A DNA stretch of 64,000 nt from Acanthosepion esculentum (lineage: Eukaryota > Mollusca > Cephalopoda > Sepiida > Sepiidae). The notes below the pieces were generated by a model. The model was given only the letters and a program-made list of their open reading frames with translations, ran no database searches and was not told where the DNA came from. The position numbers and the translations under genes were made by a program. This document shows, piece by piece, positions 50,501-62,517 of this stretch (positions within the stretch are counted from its first letter, which is position 1; the number at the start of each line of letters is the position of its first letter). The stretch lies in contig OZ038510.1 of assembly GCA_964036315.1 (NCBI GenBank), forward strand, positions 87,260,664 through 87,324,663, read 5' to 3'.

Positions 50501-53399
50501 CACCCCACCCAGGAGACAGTCCCAGAAAGTCCCAAACAGACGACACCCCTCCAAGGAGACAGTCCCAGAAAGTCCCACGCAGACGACCCCCAGTCCCAGA
50601 AATTCCCACGCAGACGACGCCCCACACAGTAGACAGTCCCAGAAAGTCCCAAACAGACGACCCCCACCCAGGAGACAGTCCCAGGTAGTCCCAAGTAGAC
50701 GAGTCCCAGAAAGTCCCACACAGACGACCCCAGTCACATAAAGTCCAACTCATACGACCCCCCACCCAGGAGACAGTCCCAGAAAGTCCCAAACAGTCGA
50801 CCCCCTCCCAGGAGACGGTCCCATGAAGACGACCCCCAGTCCCAGAAAGTACCCACGCAGACGACCCCCAGTCCCAGAAAGTCCCACGCAGACGACCTCC
50901 AGTCCCAGAAAGTCCCACGCAGACGATCCCCCACCCAGGAGACAGTCCCAGAATGTCCCACGCAGACGACCCCCAGTCCCAGAAAGTCTCACGCAGACGA
51001 CCTCCAGTCCCAGCAAGTCCCACTCATGCGACACCCAGTCCAAGAAATTCCCGGGCAGACGACCCCCAGTCCCAGAAAGTCCCACGCAGACGACCCCCCA
51101 CACAGTAGACAGTCCAAGAAAGTCCCAAACAGACGACCCCCAGTCCCAGAAAGTCCCACGCAGATTACCCCCACCCAGGAGACAGTCCCAGAAAGTCCCA
51201 CGCAGACGACCCCCCACCCAGGAGACAGTCCCAGAAAGTCCCAAACAGAAGACTCCCCTCCCAGGAGACAGTCCCAGGTAGTCCCAAGCAGACGATTCCC
51301 AGTCCCAGAAAGTCCCACGCAGACGAAACCCAGTCCCAGAAAGTCCCACGCATACGACACCCACCCAGGAGACAGTCCCAGAAATTCCCAAACCCTCGAC
51401 CGCCCTCCCAGGAGACAGTCCCAGGAAGTACCATGCAGACGACCCCCAGTCTCAGAAAGTACCCACGCAGACGACGCCCAGTCCCAGAAAGTCCCACGCA
51501 GACGAACCCCAGTCACAGAAAGTACATACGCAGACGACCCCCAGTCCCAGAAATTCCCACGCAGACGACCCCCCACACAGTAGACAGTCCCAGAAAGTCC
51601 CAAACAGACGACCCCCACCAAGGAGACAGTCCCAGGTAGTCCCAAGCAGACGATTTCCAGTCCCAGAAAGTCCCACGCAGACGACCCCCAGTCCCAGATA
51701 GTCCCACGCATACGACACCCCACCAAGGAGACAGTCCCAGAAATTCCCAAACCGTCGACTGCCCTCCCAGGAGACAGTCCCAGGAAGTCCCATGCAGACG
51801 ACCCCCAGTCCCAGAAAGTACCCACGCAGAGGCCCCCCAGTCCCAGAAAGTCCCACGCAGACGACCTCCAGTCCCAGAAAGTCCCACGCAGACGACGCCC
51901 AGTCCAAGAAGTCCCACGCAGACGACCCCCAGTCCCAGAAGTCCCACGCAGACGATCCACCACCCAGGAGACAGTCCCAGAAAGACCCAAGCATACGACC
52001 CCGCACCCAGGAGACAGTGCCAGAATGTCCCACGCTGACGACCACAAGTCCCAGAAAGTCCAACGCAGACGACCCCCCATCCAGGAGACAGACCCAGAAT
52101 GTCCCACGCAGACGACATCCCACCCAGGAGACAGTCCCAGAAAGTCCCAAACAGTCGACCCCCCTCCCAGGAGACTGTCCCTGGAAGTCCCACGCAGACG
52201 ACCCCCAGTCCCAGAAAGTCCCACGCATACGACCTCCAGTCCAAGAAAGTCCCACGCAGACGACACCCAGTCACAGAAAGTCCCACGCAGACGACCCCCC
52301 ACACACTAGACAGTCCCAGAAAGTCCCAAACAGACGACCCCCAGTCCCAGAAAGTCCCACGCAGAATACCCCCACCCAGGAGACCATACCAGAAAGTCCC
52401 AAACAGACGACCCCCCACCCAGGAGACAGTCCCAGAAAGTCCCACGCAGACGACCCCCAGTCCCAGAAAGTACCCACGCCGACGACCCCCAGTCCCAGAA
52501 AGTCCCACGCAGACGACCCACCACACAGGAGACAGCCCCAAAAAGTCCCAAACCATCGACCCCCCTCCCAGGAGACAGTCCCAGGAAGTCCCACGCAGAC
52601 GACCCCCAGTCCCAGAAAGTCCCACGCAGACGAACTCCAGTCCCAGAAAGTCCCACGCATACGACCCCCAGTCCAAGAAAGTCCCACGCAGACGACCCCC
52701 ACCCAGGAGACAGTCCCAGAAAGTCCCAAACAGTCGAACCCCCTCCCAGGAGACAGTCCCAGGAAGTCCCACGCAGACGACCCCCAGTCCCAGAAAGTAC
52801 CCACGCAGACGACCCCCACTCCCAGAAAGTCCCACGCAGACGACCCCCAGTCACAGAAAGTCCCACTCAGACGACCCCCCAACCAGGAGACAGTCCCAGA
52901 AAGTCCCAAACAGTCGACCCCCCTGCAAGGAAACAGTCCCAGGAAGTCCCACGAAGACGACCACAGTCCCAGAAAGTACCCACGCAGACGACCCCCAGTC
53001 CCAGAAAGTCCCACGCAGACGACCCCCCAACCAGGAGACAGTCCCAGAATGTCGCACGCAGACGACCCCCCACCCAGGAGTCAGTCGCAGAAAGTCCCAA
53101 ACAGTCGACCCCCCTCAAAGGAAACAGTCCCAGGAAGTCCCACGAAGACGACCACAGTCCCAGAAAGTAACCACGCAGACGACCCCCAGTCCCAGAAAGT
53201 CCCACGCAGACGACCCCCCAACCAGGAGACAGTCGCAGAAAGTCCCAAACAGTCGACCCCCCTCCCAGCAGACAGTACCTGGAAGTCCCACGCAGACGAC
53301 CCCCAGTCCCAGAAAGTCCCACGAAGACGACCTCCAGTCCCAGAAAGTCCGACCCAGGAGACAGTGCCAGAATGTCCCACGCAGACGACCTCCAGTCCC

Positions 53400-54680
53400 A
53401 GAAAGTCCCACGCAGACGACCCCCAGTCCCAGAAAGTACCCACGCCGACGACACCCAGTCCCAGAAAGTCCCACGCAGACGACCCCAAGTCCCAGAAAGT
53501 CCCACGCAGACGACCCTCCATCCAGGAGACAGTCCCAGAAAGTCCCTAGCAGACGACCCCCCACCCAGGAGACAATCCCAGAAAGTCCCAAAACGTCGAC
53601 CCCCCTTCCATGAGACAGTCGCAGGAAGTCCCACGCGGGATGACCCCCAGTCCTAGAAAGTACCCACGCAGACGACCCCCAGTCCCAGAAAGTCCCACGC
53701 AGACGACCTCCAGTCACAGAAAGTCCCACGCAGACGACCCCCAGTCCAAGAAAGTCCCACGCAGACGACCCCCAATCCCAGAAGGTCCCACGCAGACGAT
53801 CCCGCACCGAGCAGACAGTCACAGAAAGTCCCAAGCAGACGAACCCCCGAACCAGGGGTTAGTGCCATAATGTCCCACGCAGACGACCCCAAGACACAGA
53901 AAGTCCCACGCAGACTACCCCCAGTCCCAGAAAGTCCCACGAAGACGACCACCGACCCTGGAGGCAGACCCAGAAAGTCCCACGCCGACGACCCCCCACC
54001 CAGGAGACAGTCCAAGAATGTCCCACGCAGACGATCCCCAGTCCCAAAAAGTAACCACGCAGACGACCCCCAGTCCTAGAAAGTCCCACGCAGACGACAC
54101 CAAGTCCCAGAAAGTCCCACGAAGACGACCCCCCACCCAGGAGACAGTCCCAGAATGTCCCACGAAGACGACCCCCCACCCAAGAGACAGTCCCAGAAAG
54201 TTCCAAACAGTCGACACCCCTCCCAGGAGAGAGTCCCAGGAAGTCCCACGCAGACGAACCCCAGTCCCAGAAAGTCCCACGCAGACGACCTCCAGTCCCA
54301 GAAAGTCCCACGCAGACGACCCCCAGTCCAAGAAAGTCCCACGCAGACGACACCCAATGCCAGAAAGTCCCAAAGAGACAACCTCCCACACAGGAGACAG
54401 TCCCAGGTAGTCCCACGCAGACGACCCCCAGTCCCAGAAAGTCCCACGCAGACGAACCCCAGACCAAGAGAGTCCCACGCAGACGACCCACCCACCCAGG
54501 AGACAGTCCCAGAAAGTCGCAAACAGTCGAGCCCCCTCCCAGGAGACAGTCCCAGTAAGTCCCACGCAGACGACACCCAGTCCCAGAAAGTACCCATGCA
54601 GACGACCCCCAGTCCCAGAAAGTCCCACGCAGACGACCTCCAGTCCCAGAAAGTCCCACGCAGACGACCCCCAGTCCCAG
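53400..54680 (+). repeat. D segment duplicated at 59970-61205 (offset about 6.55 kb)
   Basis: The rare word CACGCGGGATGACC lies at about 53633 and 60198, and CCCTAGCAGACG at 53544 and 60109, both with an offset of 6565. Further on AAGTACCCATGCAG lies at 54588 and 61121 (offset 6533), so the distal copy lacks about one 32-bp unit. The two copies bracket the 2.47-kb higher-order repeat. Confidence 0.82.
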
Positions 54681-57600
54681 AAAGTACCCACGCCGACGAC
54701 CCCCAGTCCCAGAAAGTCCCACGCAGACGACCCCAAGTCCCAGAAAATCCCACGCAGACGACCCCCCACCCAGGAGACAGTCCCAGAATGTCCCACGCAG
54801 ACGACCCCACAGCCAGGAGACAGTCCCAGAAAGTCCCAAACAGTCGACCCCCCTGCCAGGAGACAGTCCCAGGAAGTCCCACGCAGACGACACCCAGTCC
54901 CAGAAAGTCCCACGCAGACGACCTCCAGTCGCAGTAAGTCCCACGCATACGAACCCCAGTCCAAGAAAGTCCCACGCAGACGACCCCCAGTCCCAGAAAG
55001 TCCCACGCAGACGACCCCCCACACAGTAGGCAGTCCCAGAAAGTCCCACGCAGATGATCCCCCACCCAGGAGACAGTCCCAGAAAGTCCCAAGCAGACGA
55101 CCCCCCACCCAGGATACAGTGCCTGAATGTCCCACGCAGACGAACCCAAGACCCAGAAAGTACCACGCAGACGACCCCCAGTCCCAGAAAGTCCCACGAA
55201 GACGACCCCCCACCCTGGAGACAGTCCGAGAAAGTCCCACGCAGACGACCCCCCATCCAGGAGAGAGTCGCAGGTAGTCCCAAGCAGACGACCCCCAGTC
55301 CCAGAAAGTCCCACGCAGACGACCCCCAGTCCCAGAAAGTCCCACGCAGACGAACTCCAGTCCCAAAAAATCCCACGCGGACGACCTCCAGTCCGAGAAA
55401 GTCCCACGCAGTCAACCCCCAGTCCCAGAAAATCCCACGAACGATCCCCACACAGTAGACAGTCCAAGAAAGTCCCAAACAGACGACCCCCGTCCCAGGA
55501 GACACTGCCAGAAAGTCCCACGCAGACGACCCCAAGACCCAGAAAGTACCACGCAGACGACCCCCAGTCCCAGAAAGTCCCACGATGACGACCCCCCACC
55601 CTGGAGACAGTCCCGGAAAATCCCACGCAGACGGCCACCCACCCAGGAGACAGTCCCAGAAAGTCCCACGCAGACGACCCCCAGTCCCAGAAAGTACCCA
55701 CGCAGACGACGCCTAGTCCCAGAAATTCCCACGCAGACGACCCCCCACACAGTAGACAGTCCAAGAAAGTCCCAAACAGACGACCCCCCACCCAGGAGAC
55801 AGTCCCAGGTAGTCCCAAGCAGACGACCCCCAGTCCCAGAAAGTCCCACGCAGACGACCCCTAATCCCAGAAAGTCCCACGCATAGACCCACCACTCAGG
55901 AGACAGTCCCAGAACGTCCCAAACAGTCGAACCCCTCCCAGGAGACAGTCCCAGGAAGTCCCACGCAGACGATTCCCAGTCCCAGAAAGTACCCACGCAG
56001 ACGACCCCCACTCCCAAAAAGTCCCACGCAGACGACCTCCAGTCCCAGAAAGTCCCACGCAGACGACCCCCAGTCCAAGAAAGTCCCACGCAGACGACCA
56101 CCCACCCAGGAGACAATCCCCTAAAGTCCCACGCAGGCGACCCTCAGTCCCAGAATGTCCCACAAGGAAGACCCCCACCAACGAGACAGTCCCAGAAAGT
56201 CCCAAGCAGACGACCCCCCACCCAGAAGACAGTCCCAGAAAGTCCCACGCAGACGAACCCCAGTCCCAGAAAGTCCCGCGCAGACGACCCCCACCCAGGA
56301 GACAGTCCCAGAAGGTCCCACGCAGACGACCCCCACCCAGGAGACAGTCCCAGAAATTCCCACGCAGACGACCCCCAGTCCGAGAAAGTACCCACGCAGA
56401 CGACCCCCAGTCCTAGAAAGTCCCACGCAGACGACCCCCAGTCCAAGAAAATCCCACGCAGACGAACCCAGTCTCAGAAAGTCCCACGCAGACGACCCCC
56501 CATACAGTAGACAGTCCAAGAAAGTCCACAGACAGACGACCCCCCACACAGGAGACAGTCCCAGGTAGTCCCAAGCAGACGACCCCCAGTCCCAGAAAGT
56601 CCCACGCAGACGACCCCCAGTCCCAGAAAGACCCACGCAGACGACCCCCCCACCCAGGAGACACTCCCAGAAAGTCCCAAACAGTCGACACTCCTCCCAG
56701 GAGACAGTCCCAAGAAGTCTCACACAGACGACCCCCAATCCCAGAAATTACCCACGCAGACGACCCCCAGTCCCAGAAAGTCCCACGCAGACAACCTCCA
56801 GTCCCAGAAAGTCCCACGCAGACGACCCCCAGTCCCAGAAAGTACCCACGCCGACGACACCCAGTCCCAGAAAGTCCCACGCAGACGACCCCAAGTCCCA
56901 GAAAATCCCACGCAGACGACCCCCCACCCAGGAGACAGTCCCAGAATGTCCCACGCAGACGACCCCCCAGCCTGGAGACAGTCCCAGAAAGTCCCAAACA
57001 GTCGACCCCCCTGCCAGGAGACAGTCCCAGGAAGTCCCACGCAGACGACACCCAGTCCCAGAAAGTACCCATGCAGACGACCCCCAGTCCCAGAAAGTCC
57101 CACGCAGACGACCTCCAGTCCCAGAAAGTCCCACGCAGACGACCCCCAGTCCCAGAAAGTACCCACGCCGACGACACCCAGTCCCAGAAAGTCCCACGCA
57201 GACGACCCCAAGTCCCAGAAAATACAACGCAGACGACCCCCCACCCAGGAGACAGTCCCAGAATGTCCCACGTAGACGACCCCCCAGCCAGGAGACAGTC
57301 CCAGAAAGTCCCAAACAGTCGACCCCCCTGCCAGGAGACAGTCCCAGGAAGTCCCACGCAGACGACACCCAGTCCCAGAAAGTCCCACGCAGACGACCTC
57401 CAGTCGCAGAAAGTCCCACGCATACGACCCCCAGTCCAAGAAAGTCCCACGCAGACGACCCCCAGTCCCAGAAAGTCCCACGCAGACGACCCCCCACACA
57501 GTAGGCAGTCCCAGAAAGTCCCACGCAGATGATCCCCCACCCAGGAGACAGTCCCAGAAAGTCCCAAGCAGACGACCCCCGACCCAGGATACAATGCCTG

Positions 57601-59850
57601 AATGTCCCACGCAGACGAACCCAAGACCCAGAAAGTACCACGCAGACGACCCCCAGTCCCAGAAAGTCCCACGAAGACGACCCCCCACCCTGGAGACAGT
57701 CCGAGAAAGTCCCACGCAGACGACCCCCCACCCAGGAGACAGTCCCAGGTAGTCCCAAGCAGACGACCCCCAGTCCCAGAAAGTCCCACGCAGACGACCC
57801 CCAGTCCCAGAAAGTCCCACGCAGACGAACTCCAGTCCCAAAAAATCCCACGCGGACGACCTCCAGTCCGAGAAAGTCCCACGCAGTCAACCCCCAGTCC
57901 CAGAAAATCCCACGAACGATTCCCACACAGTAGACAGTCCAAGAAAGTCCCAAACAGACGACCCCCGTCCCAGGAGACAGTGCCAGAAAGTCCCACGCAG
58001 ACGACCCCAAGACCCAGAAAGTACCACGCAGACGACCCCCAGTCCCAGAAAGTGCCACGATGACGACCCCCCACCCTGGAGACAGTCCCGGAAAATCCCA
58101 CGCAGACGGCCACCCACCCAGGAGACAGTCCCAGAAAGTCCCACGCAGACGACCCCAGTCCCAGAAAGTACCCACGCAGACGACCCCTAGTCCCAGAAAT
58201 TCCCACGCAGACGACCCCCCACACAGTAGACAGTCCAAGAAAGTCCCAAACAGACGACCCCCCACCCAGGAGACAGTCCCAGGTAGTCCCAAGCAGACGA
58301 CCCCCAGTCCCAGAAAGTCCCACGCAGACGACCCCTAATCCCAGAAAGTCCCACGCATAGACCCCCCACTCAGGAGACAGTCCCAGAACGTCCCAAACAG
58401 TCGAACCCCTCCCAGGAGACAGTCCCAGGAAGTCCCACGCAGACGATTCCCATTCCCAGAAAGTACCCACGCAGACGACCCCCACTCCCAGAAAGTCCCA
58501 CGCAGACGACCTCCAGTCCCAGAAAGTCCCACGCAGACGACCCCCAGTCCAAGAAAGTCCCACGCAGACGACCACCCACCCAGGAGACAATCCCCTAAAG
58601 TCCCACGCAGGCGACCCTCAGTCCCAGAATGTCCCACAAGGAAGACTCCCACCAACGAGACAGTCCCAGAAAGTCCCAAGCAGACGACCCCCACCCAGAA
58701 GACAGTCCCAGAAAGTCCCACGCAGACGAACCCCAGTCCCAGAAAGTCCCGCGCAGACGACCCCCACCCAGGAGACAGTCCCAGAAGGTCCCACGCAGAC
58801 GACCCCCACCCAGGAGACAGTCCCAGAAATTCCCACGCAGACGACCCCCAGTCCGAGAAAGTACCCACGCAGACGACCCCCAGTCCTAGAAAGTCCCACG
58901 CAGACGACCCCCAGTCCAAGAAAATCCCACGCAGAGGAACCCAGTCTCAGAAAGTCCCACGCAGACGACCCCCCATACAGTAGACAGTCCAAGAAAGTCC
59001 ACAGACAGACGACCCCCCACGCAGGAGACAGTCCCAGGTAGTCCCAAGCAGACGACCTCCAGTCCCAGAAAGTCCCACGCAGACGACCCCCAGTCCCAGA
59101 AAGACCCACGCAGACGACCCCCCCACCCAGGAGACACTCCCAGAAAGTCCCAAACAGTCGACACTCCTCCCAGGAGACAGTCCCAGGAAGTCTCACACAG
59201 ACGACCCCCAATCCCAGAAATTACCCACGCAGACGACCCCCAGTCCCAGAAAGTCCCACGCAGACAACCTCCAGTCCCAGAAAGTCCCACGCAGACGACC
59301 CCCAGTCCCAGAAAGTACCCACGCCGACGACACCCAGTCCCAGAAAGTCCCACGCAGACGACCCCAAGTCCCAGAAAATCCCACGCAGACGACCCCCCAC
59401 CCAGGAGACAGTCCCAGAATGTCCCACGCAGACGACCCCCCAGCCAGGAGACAGTCCCAGAAAGTCCCAAACAGTCGACCCCCCTGCCAGGAGACAGTCC
59501 CAGGAAGTCCCACGCAGACGACACCCAGTCCCAGAAAGTCCCACGCAGACGACCTCCAGTCCCAGAAAGTCCCACGCATACGACCCCCAGTCCAAGAAAG
59601 TCCCACGCAGACGACCCCCAGTCTCAGAAAGTCCCACGCAGACGACCCCCCACACAGTAGGCAGTCCCAGAAAGTCCCACGCAGACGATCCCCCACCCAG
59701 GAGACAGTCCCAGAAAGTCCCAAGCAGACGACCCCCCACCCAGGATACAGTGCCTGAATGTCCCACGCAGATGAACCCAAGACACAGAAAGTACCACGCA
59801 GACGACCCCCAGTCACAGAAAGTCCCACGCAGACGACCCCCCACACTGGA
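54490..59850 (+). repeat. 2.47-kb higher-order repeat in D, two full copies and a partial third
   Basis: About 54490-56964 matches 56965-59440 at an offset of 2473-2475. Landmarks are CAGCCAGGAGACAG at 54810 and 57285, ACGAACGAT + (C/T)CCACACAG near 55437 and 57912, and CCACAAGGAAGAC near 56160 and 58634. From about 59441 to 59850 the start of the unit appears again (ACACAGTAGGCAG, GTGCCTGAATGTCCC). Copies differ by a small number of substitutions. Confidence 0.85.
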
Positions 59851-59969
59851 GACAGGTCCAGAAAGTCGCACGCAGACGACCCCCTACCCAGGAGACTGTC
59901 CCAGAAAGTCCCACGCAGACGACACCCAGTCCCAGAAAGTCCCACGCAGACGACCCCCAGTCCCAGAAA

Positions 59970-61205
59970 ATCCCACGCAGACGACCCCCAGTCCCAGAAA
60001 GTACCCACGCCGACGACCCCCAGTCCCAGAAAGTCCCACGCAGACGACCCCAAGTCCCAGAAAGTCCCACGCAGACGACCCCCCATCCAGGAGACAGTCC
60101 CAGAAAGTCCCTAGCAGACGACCCCCCACCCAGGAGACAATCCCAGAAAGTCCCAAAACGTCGACCCACCTTCCAGGAGACAGTCGCAGGAAGTCCCACG
60201 CGGGATGACCCCCAGTCCTAGAAAGTACCCACGCAGACGACCCCCAGTCCAGAAAGTCCCACGCAGACGACCTACAGTCCCAGAAAGTCCCACGCAGACG
60301 ACCCCCAATCCCAGAAGGTCCCACGCAGACGATCCCGCACCGAGCAGACAGTCACAGAAAGTCCCAAGCAGACGAACCCCCCAACCAGGGGACAGTGCCA
60401 TAATGTCCCACGCAGACGACCCCAAGACCCAGAAAGTCCCACGCAGACTACCCCCAGTCACAGAAAGTCTCACGAAGACGACCACCGACCCTGGAGGCAG
60501 ACCCAGAAAGTCCCACGCCGACGACCCCCCACCCAGGAGACAGTCCAAGTATGTTCCACGCAGACGATCCCCAGTCCCAAAAAGTAACCACGCAGACGAC
60601 CCCCAATCCCAGAAAGTCCCACGCAGACGACACCAAGTCACAGAAAGTCCCACGAAGACGACCCCCCACCCAGGAGACAGTCCCAGAATGTCCCACGCAG
60701 ACGACCCCCCACCCAAGAGACAGTCCCAGAAAGTTCCAAACAGTCAACACCCCTCCCAGGAGAGAGTCCCAGGAAGTCCCACGCAGACGACCCCCAGTCC
60801 CAGAAAGTCCCACGCAGACGACCTCCAGTCCCAGAAAGTCCCACGCAGACGACCCACAGTCCAAGAAAGTCCCACGCAGACGACACCCAGTGCCAGAAAG
60901 TCCCAAAGAGACAACCTCCCACACAAGAGACAGTCCCAGGTAGTCCCACGCAGACGACCCCCAGTCCCAGAATGTCCCACGCAGACGAACCCCAGACCAA
61001 GAGAGTCCCACGCAGACGACCCACCCACCCAGGAGACAGTCCCAGAAAGTCCCAAACAGTCGAGCCCCCTCCCAGGAGACAGTCCCAGTAAGTCCCACGC
61101 AGACGACACCCAGTCCCAGAAAGTACCCATGCAGACGACCCCCAGTCCCAGAAAGTCCCACGCAGACGACCTCCAGTCCCAGAAAGTCCCACGCAGACGA
61201 CCCCC
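59970..61205 (+). repeat. Distal copy of the 53400-54680 D segment
   Basis: This segment is collinear with 53400-54680 through CCATCCAGGAGACAG, CCCAAAACGTCGACC, GGAGGCAGACCCAG, CCAGTAAGTCCC and AAGTACCCATGCAG. One unit is missing near 60250, and scattered base changes are present. After about 61205 the sequence returns to other D variants (GTCCCACAAGGACGACC near 61690 and 62120) until the telomere. Confidence 0.8.
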
Positions 61206-62517
61206 AGTCCAAGAAAGTCCCACGCAGACGACCCCCAGTCCCAGAAAGTCCAACGCAGACGATCCACCACCCAGGAGACAGTCCTAGAAAAATCCGAAGC
61301 AGACGACCCCCCACCCAGGAGACAGTGCCAGAATATCCCACGCAGACGACCCCAAGACCCAGAAAGTCATACGCAGACGACCCCCAGTCCCAGAAAGTCC
61401 CACGAAGACGACCCCCACCCTGGAGACAGTCCAAGGAAGTCCCACGCAGACGACCCCCAGTCACAGAAAGTCCCACGCAGACGCCCCCCACCCAGGAGAC
61501 AGTCCCAGAAAGTCCCAAACAGTTGAACCCCCTCCCAGGAGAGAGTCCCAGGAAGTCCCACGCAGACGACCTCCAGTCCCAGAAAGTCCCACGCAGACGA
61601 ACCCAAGGCCCAGAAAGTCCCACGCAGACGACCCTCCACCCAGGAGACAGTCCCAGAAAGTCCCATGCAGACGACCCCCAGTTCCAGAAAGTCCCACAAG
61701 GACGACCCTCACCCAGGATACAGTCCCAGAAAGTCCCACGCAGACGACCCCCCACCCAGGAGACAGTCCCAGAAGTCCCACGCAGACGACCCCCCACACA
61801 GGAGACAGCCCCAGAAAGTCCCACGCAGACGACCCCCCGTCCCAGAAAGTCCCACGCAGACGACACCCACCCAGGAGACAGTCCCAGAAAGTCCCACGCA
61901 GACGACCCCCCACACAGGAGACAGCCCCAGAAACTCCCACGCAGACGACCGCCAGTCCCAGAAAGTCCCAGGCAGACGACCCCCCACACAGTAGACAGTC
62001 TCAGAAAGTCCCAAACAGTCGAACACCCTCCCGGGAGACAGTCCCAGGAAGACCCACGCAGACGACCCCCAGTCCCAGAAAGTCCCACGCAGACGACCCC
62101 CCACCCAAGAGACAGTCCCAGAAAGTCCCACAAGGACGACCCCCAGTCCCAGAAAGTCCCACAAGGACGACCCCTACCCAGGAGACAGTCCCAGAAAGTC
62201 CCACGCAGACGACCCACCACCCAGGAGACAGTCCCAGAAAGTCCCACGCAGACGACCCCCAGTCCCAGAAAGTCCCACGCAGACGACCCCCAGTCCAAGA
62301 AAGTCCCACGCAGACGACCCCCAGTCCCAGAAAGTCCAACGTAGACGACCCCGCACACAGTAGACAGTCCCAGAATGTCATAAACAGACGACCCCCACCA
62401 GGAGACGGTCCCAGGTAGTCCCACGGCGACGACCTCCAGTCCCAGAATGTCCCACGCAGACGACCCCAAGTCCCACAAAGTTCCACGCAGACGACCCCAC
62501 ACCCAAGAGCCAGTCAC

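Larger units (their letters stand above)
17493..62517 (+). repeat. Minisatellite D array (31-bp and 43-bp units), 45 kb, CpG-rich
   Basis: The short unit is GACCCCCAGTCCCAG + AAAGTCCCACGCAGAC (31 bp). The long unit carries an extra CACCCAGGAGAC-like 12 bp before the CAGTCCCAGAAAG part (43 bp). Other variants are ACACAGTAGACAG for ACCCAGGAGACAG, AAACAGAC for ACGCAGAC, AAAGTACCCACGC (32 bp), and AAACAGTCGACCCCC followed by CTCCCAGG. The short-unit consensus has 6 G, 14 C, 9 A and 2 T: 65% GC, two CpG per unit, and a strong C-over-G and A-over-T bias on the plus strand. The array runs without a break from C to the telomere. The consensus has no stop codon in any of the six frames, which makes very long frames on both strands. 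I found no other sequence class inside it. Confidence 0.96.
27300..62517 (+). repeat. Distal domain of the D array
   Basis: From about 27.3 kb to the telomere the array repeatedly uses the composite AAACAGTCGACCCCC(C)TCCCAGG, then AGTCCCAGGAAGTCCC, then AAAGTACCCACGC, and the CACACAGTAGACAG spelling. One patch at about 31860-33130 instead has the proximal-domain variants and is listed separately. Confidence 0.6.

Noticed and set aside
17493..62517. Regular short repeats that a CRISPR finder might flag
   Set aside because: The units abut one another with no unique spacers, the unit is itself the repeat, the setting is a eukaryotic telomere, and there are no cas genes.
10781..62517. Transposable element remnants (terminal repeats, reverse transcriptase or transposase motifs)
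   Set aside because: I saw no terminal repeats, target-site duplications or catalytic motifs. All sequence is accounted for by the tandem families.
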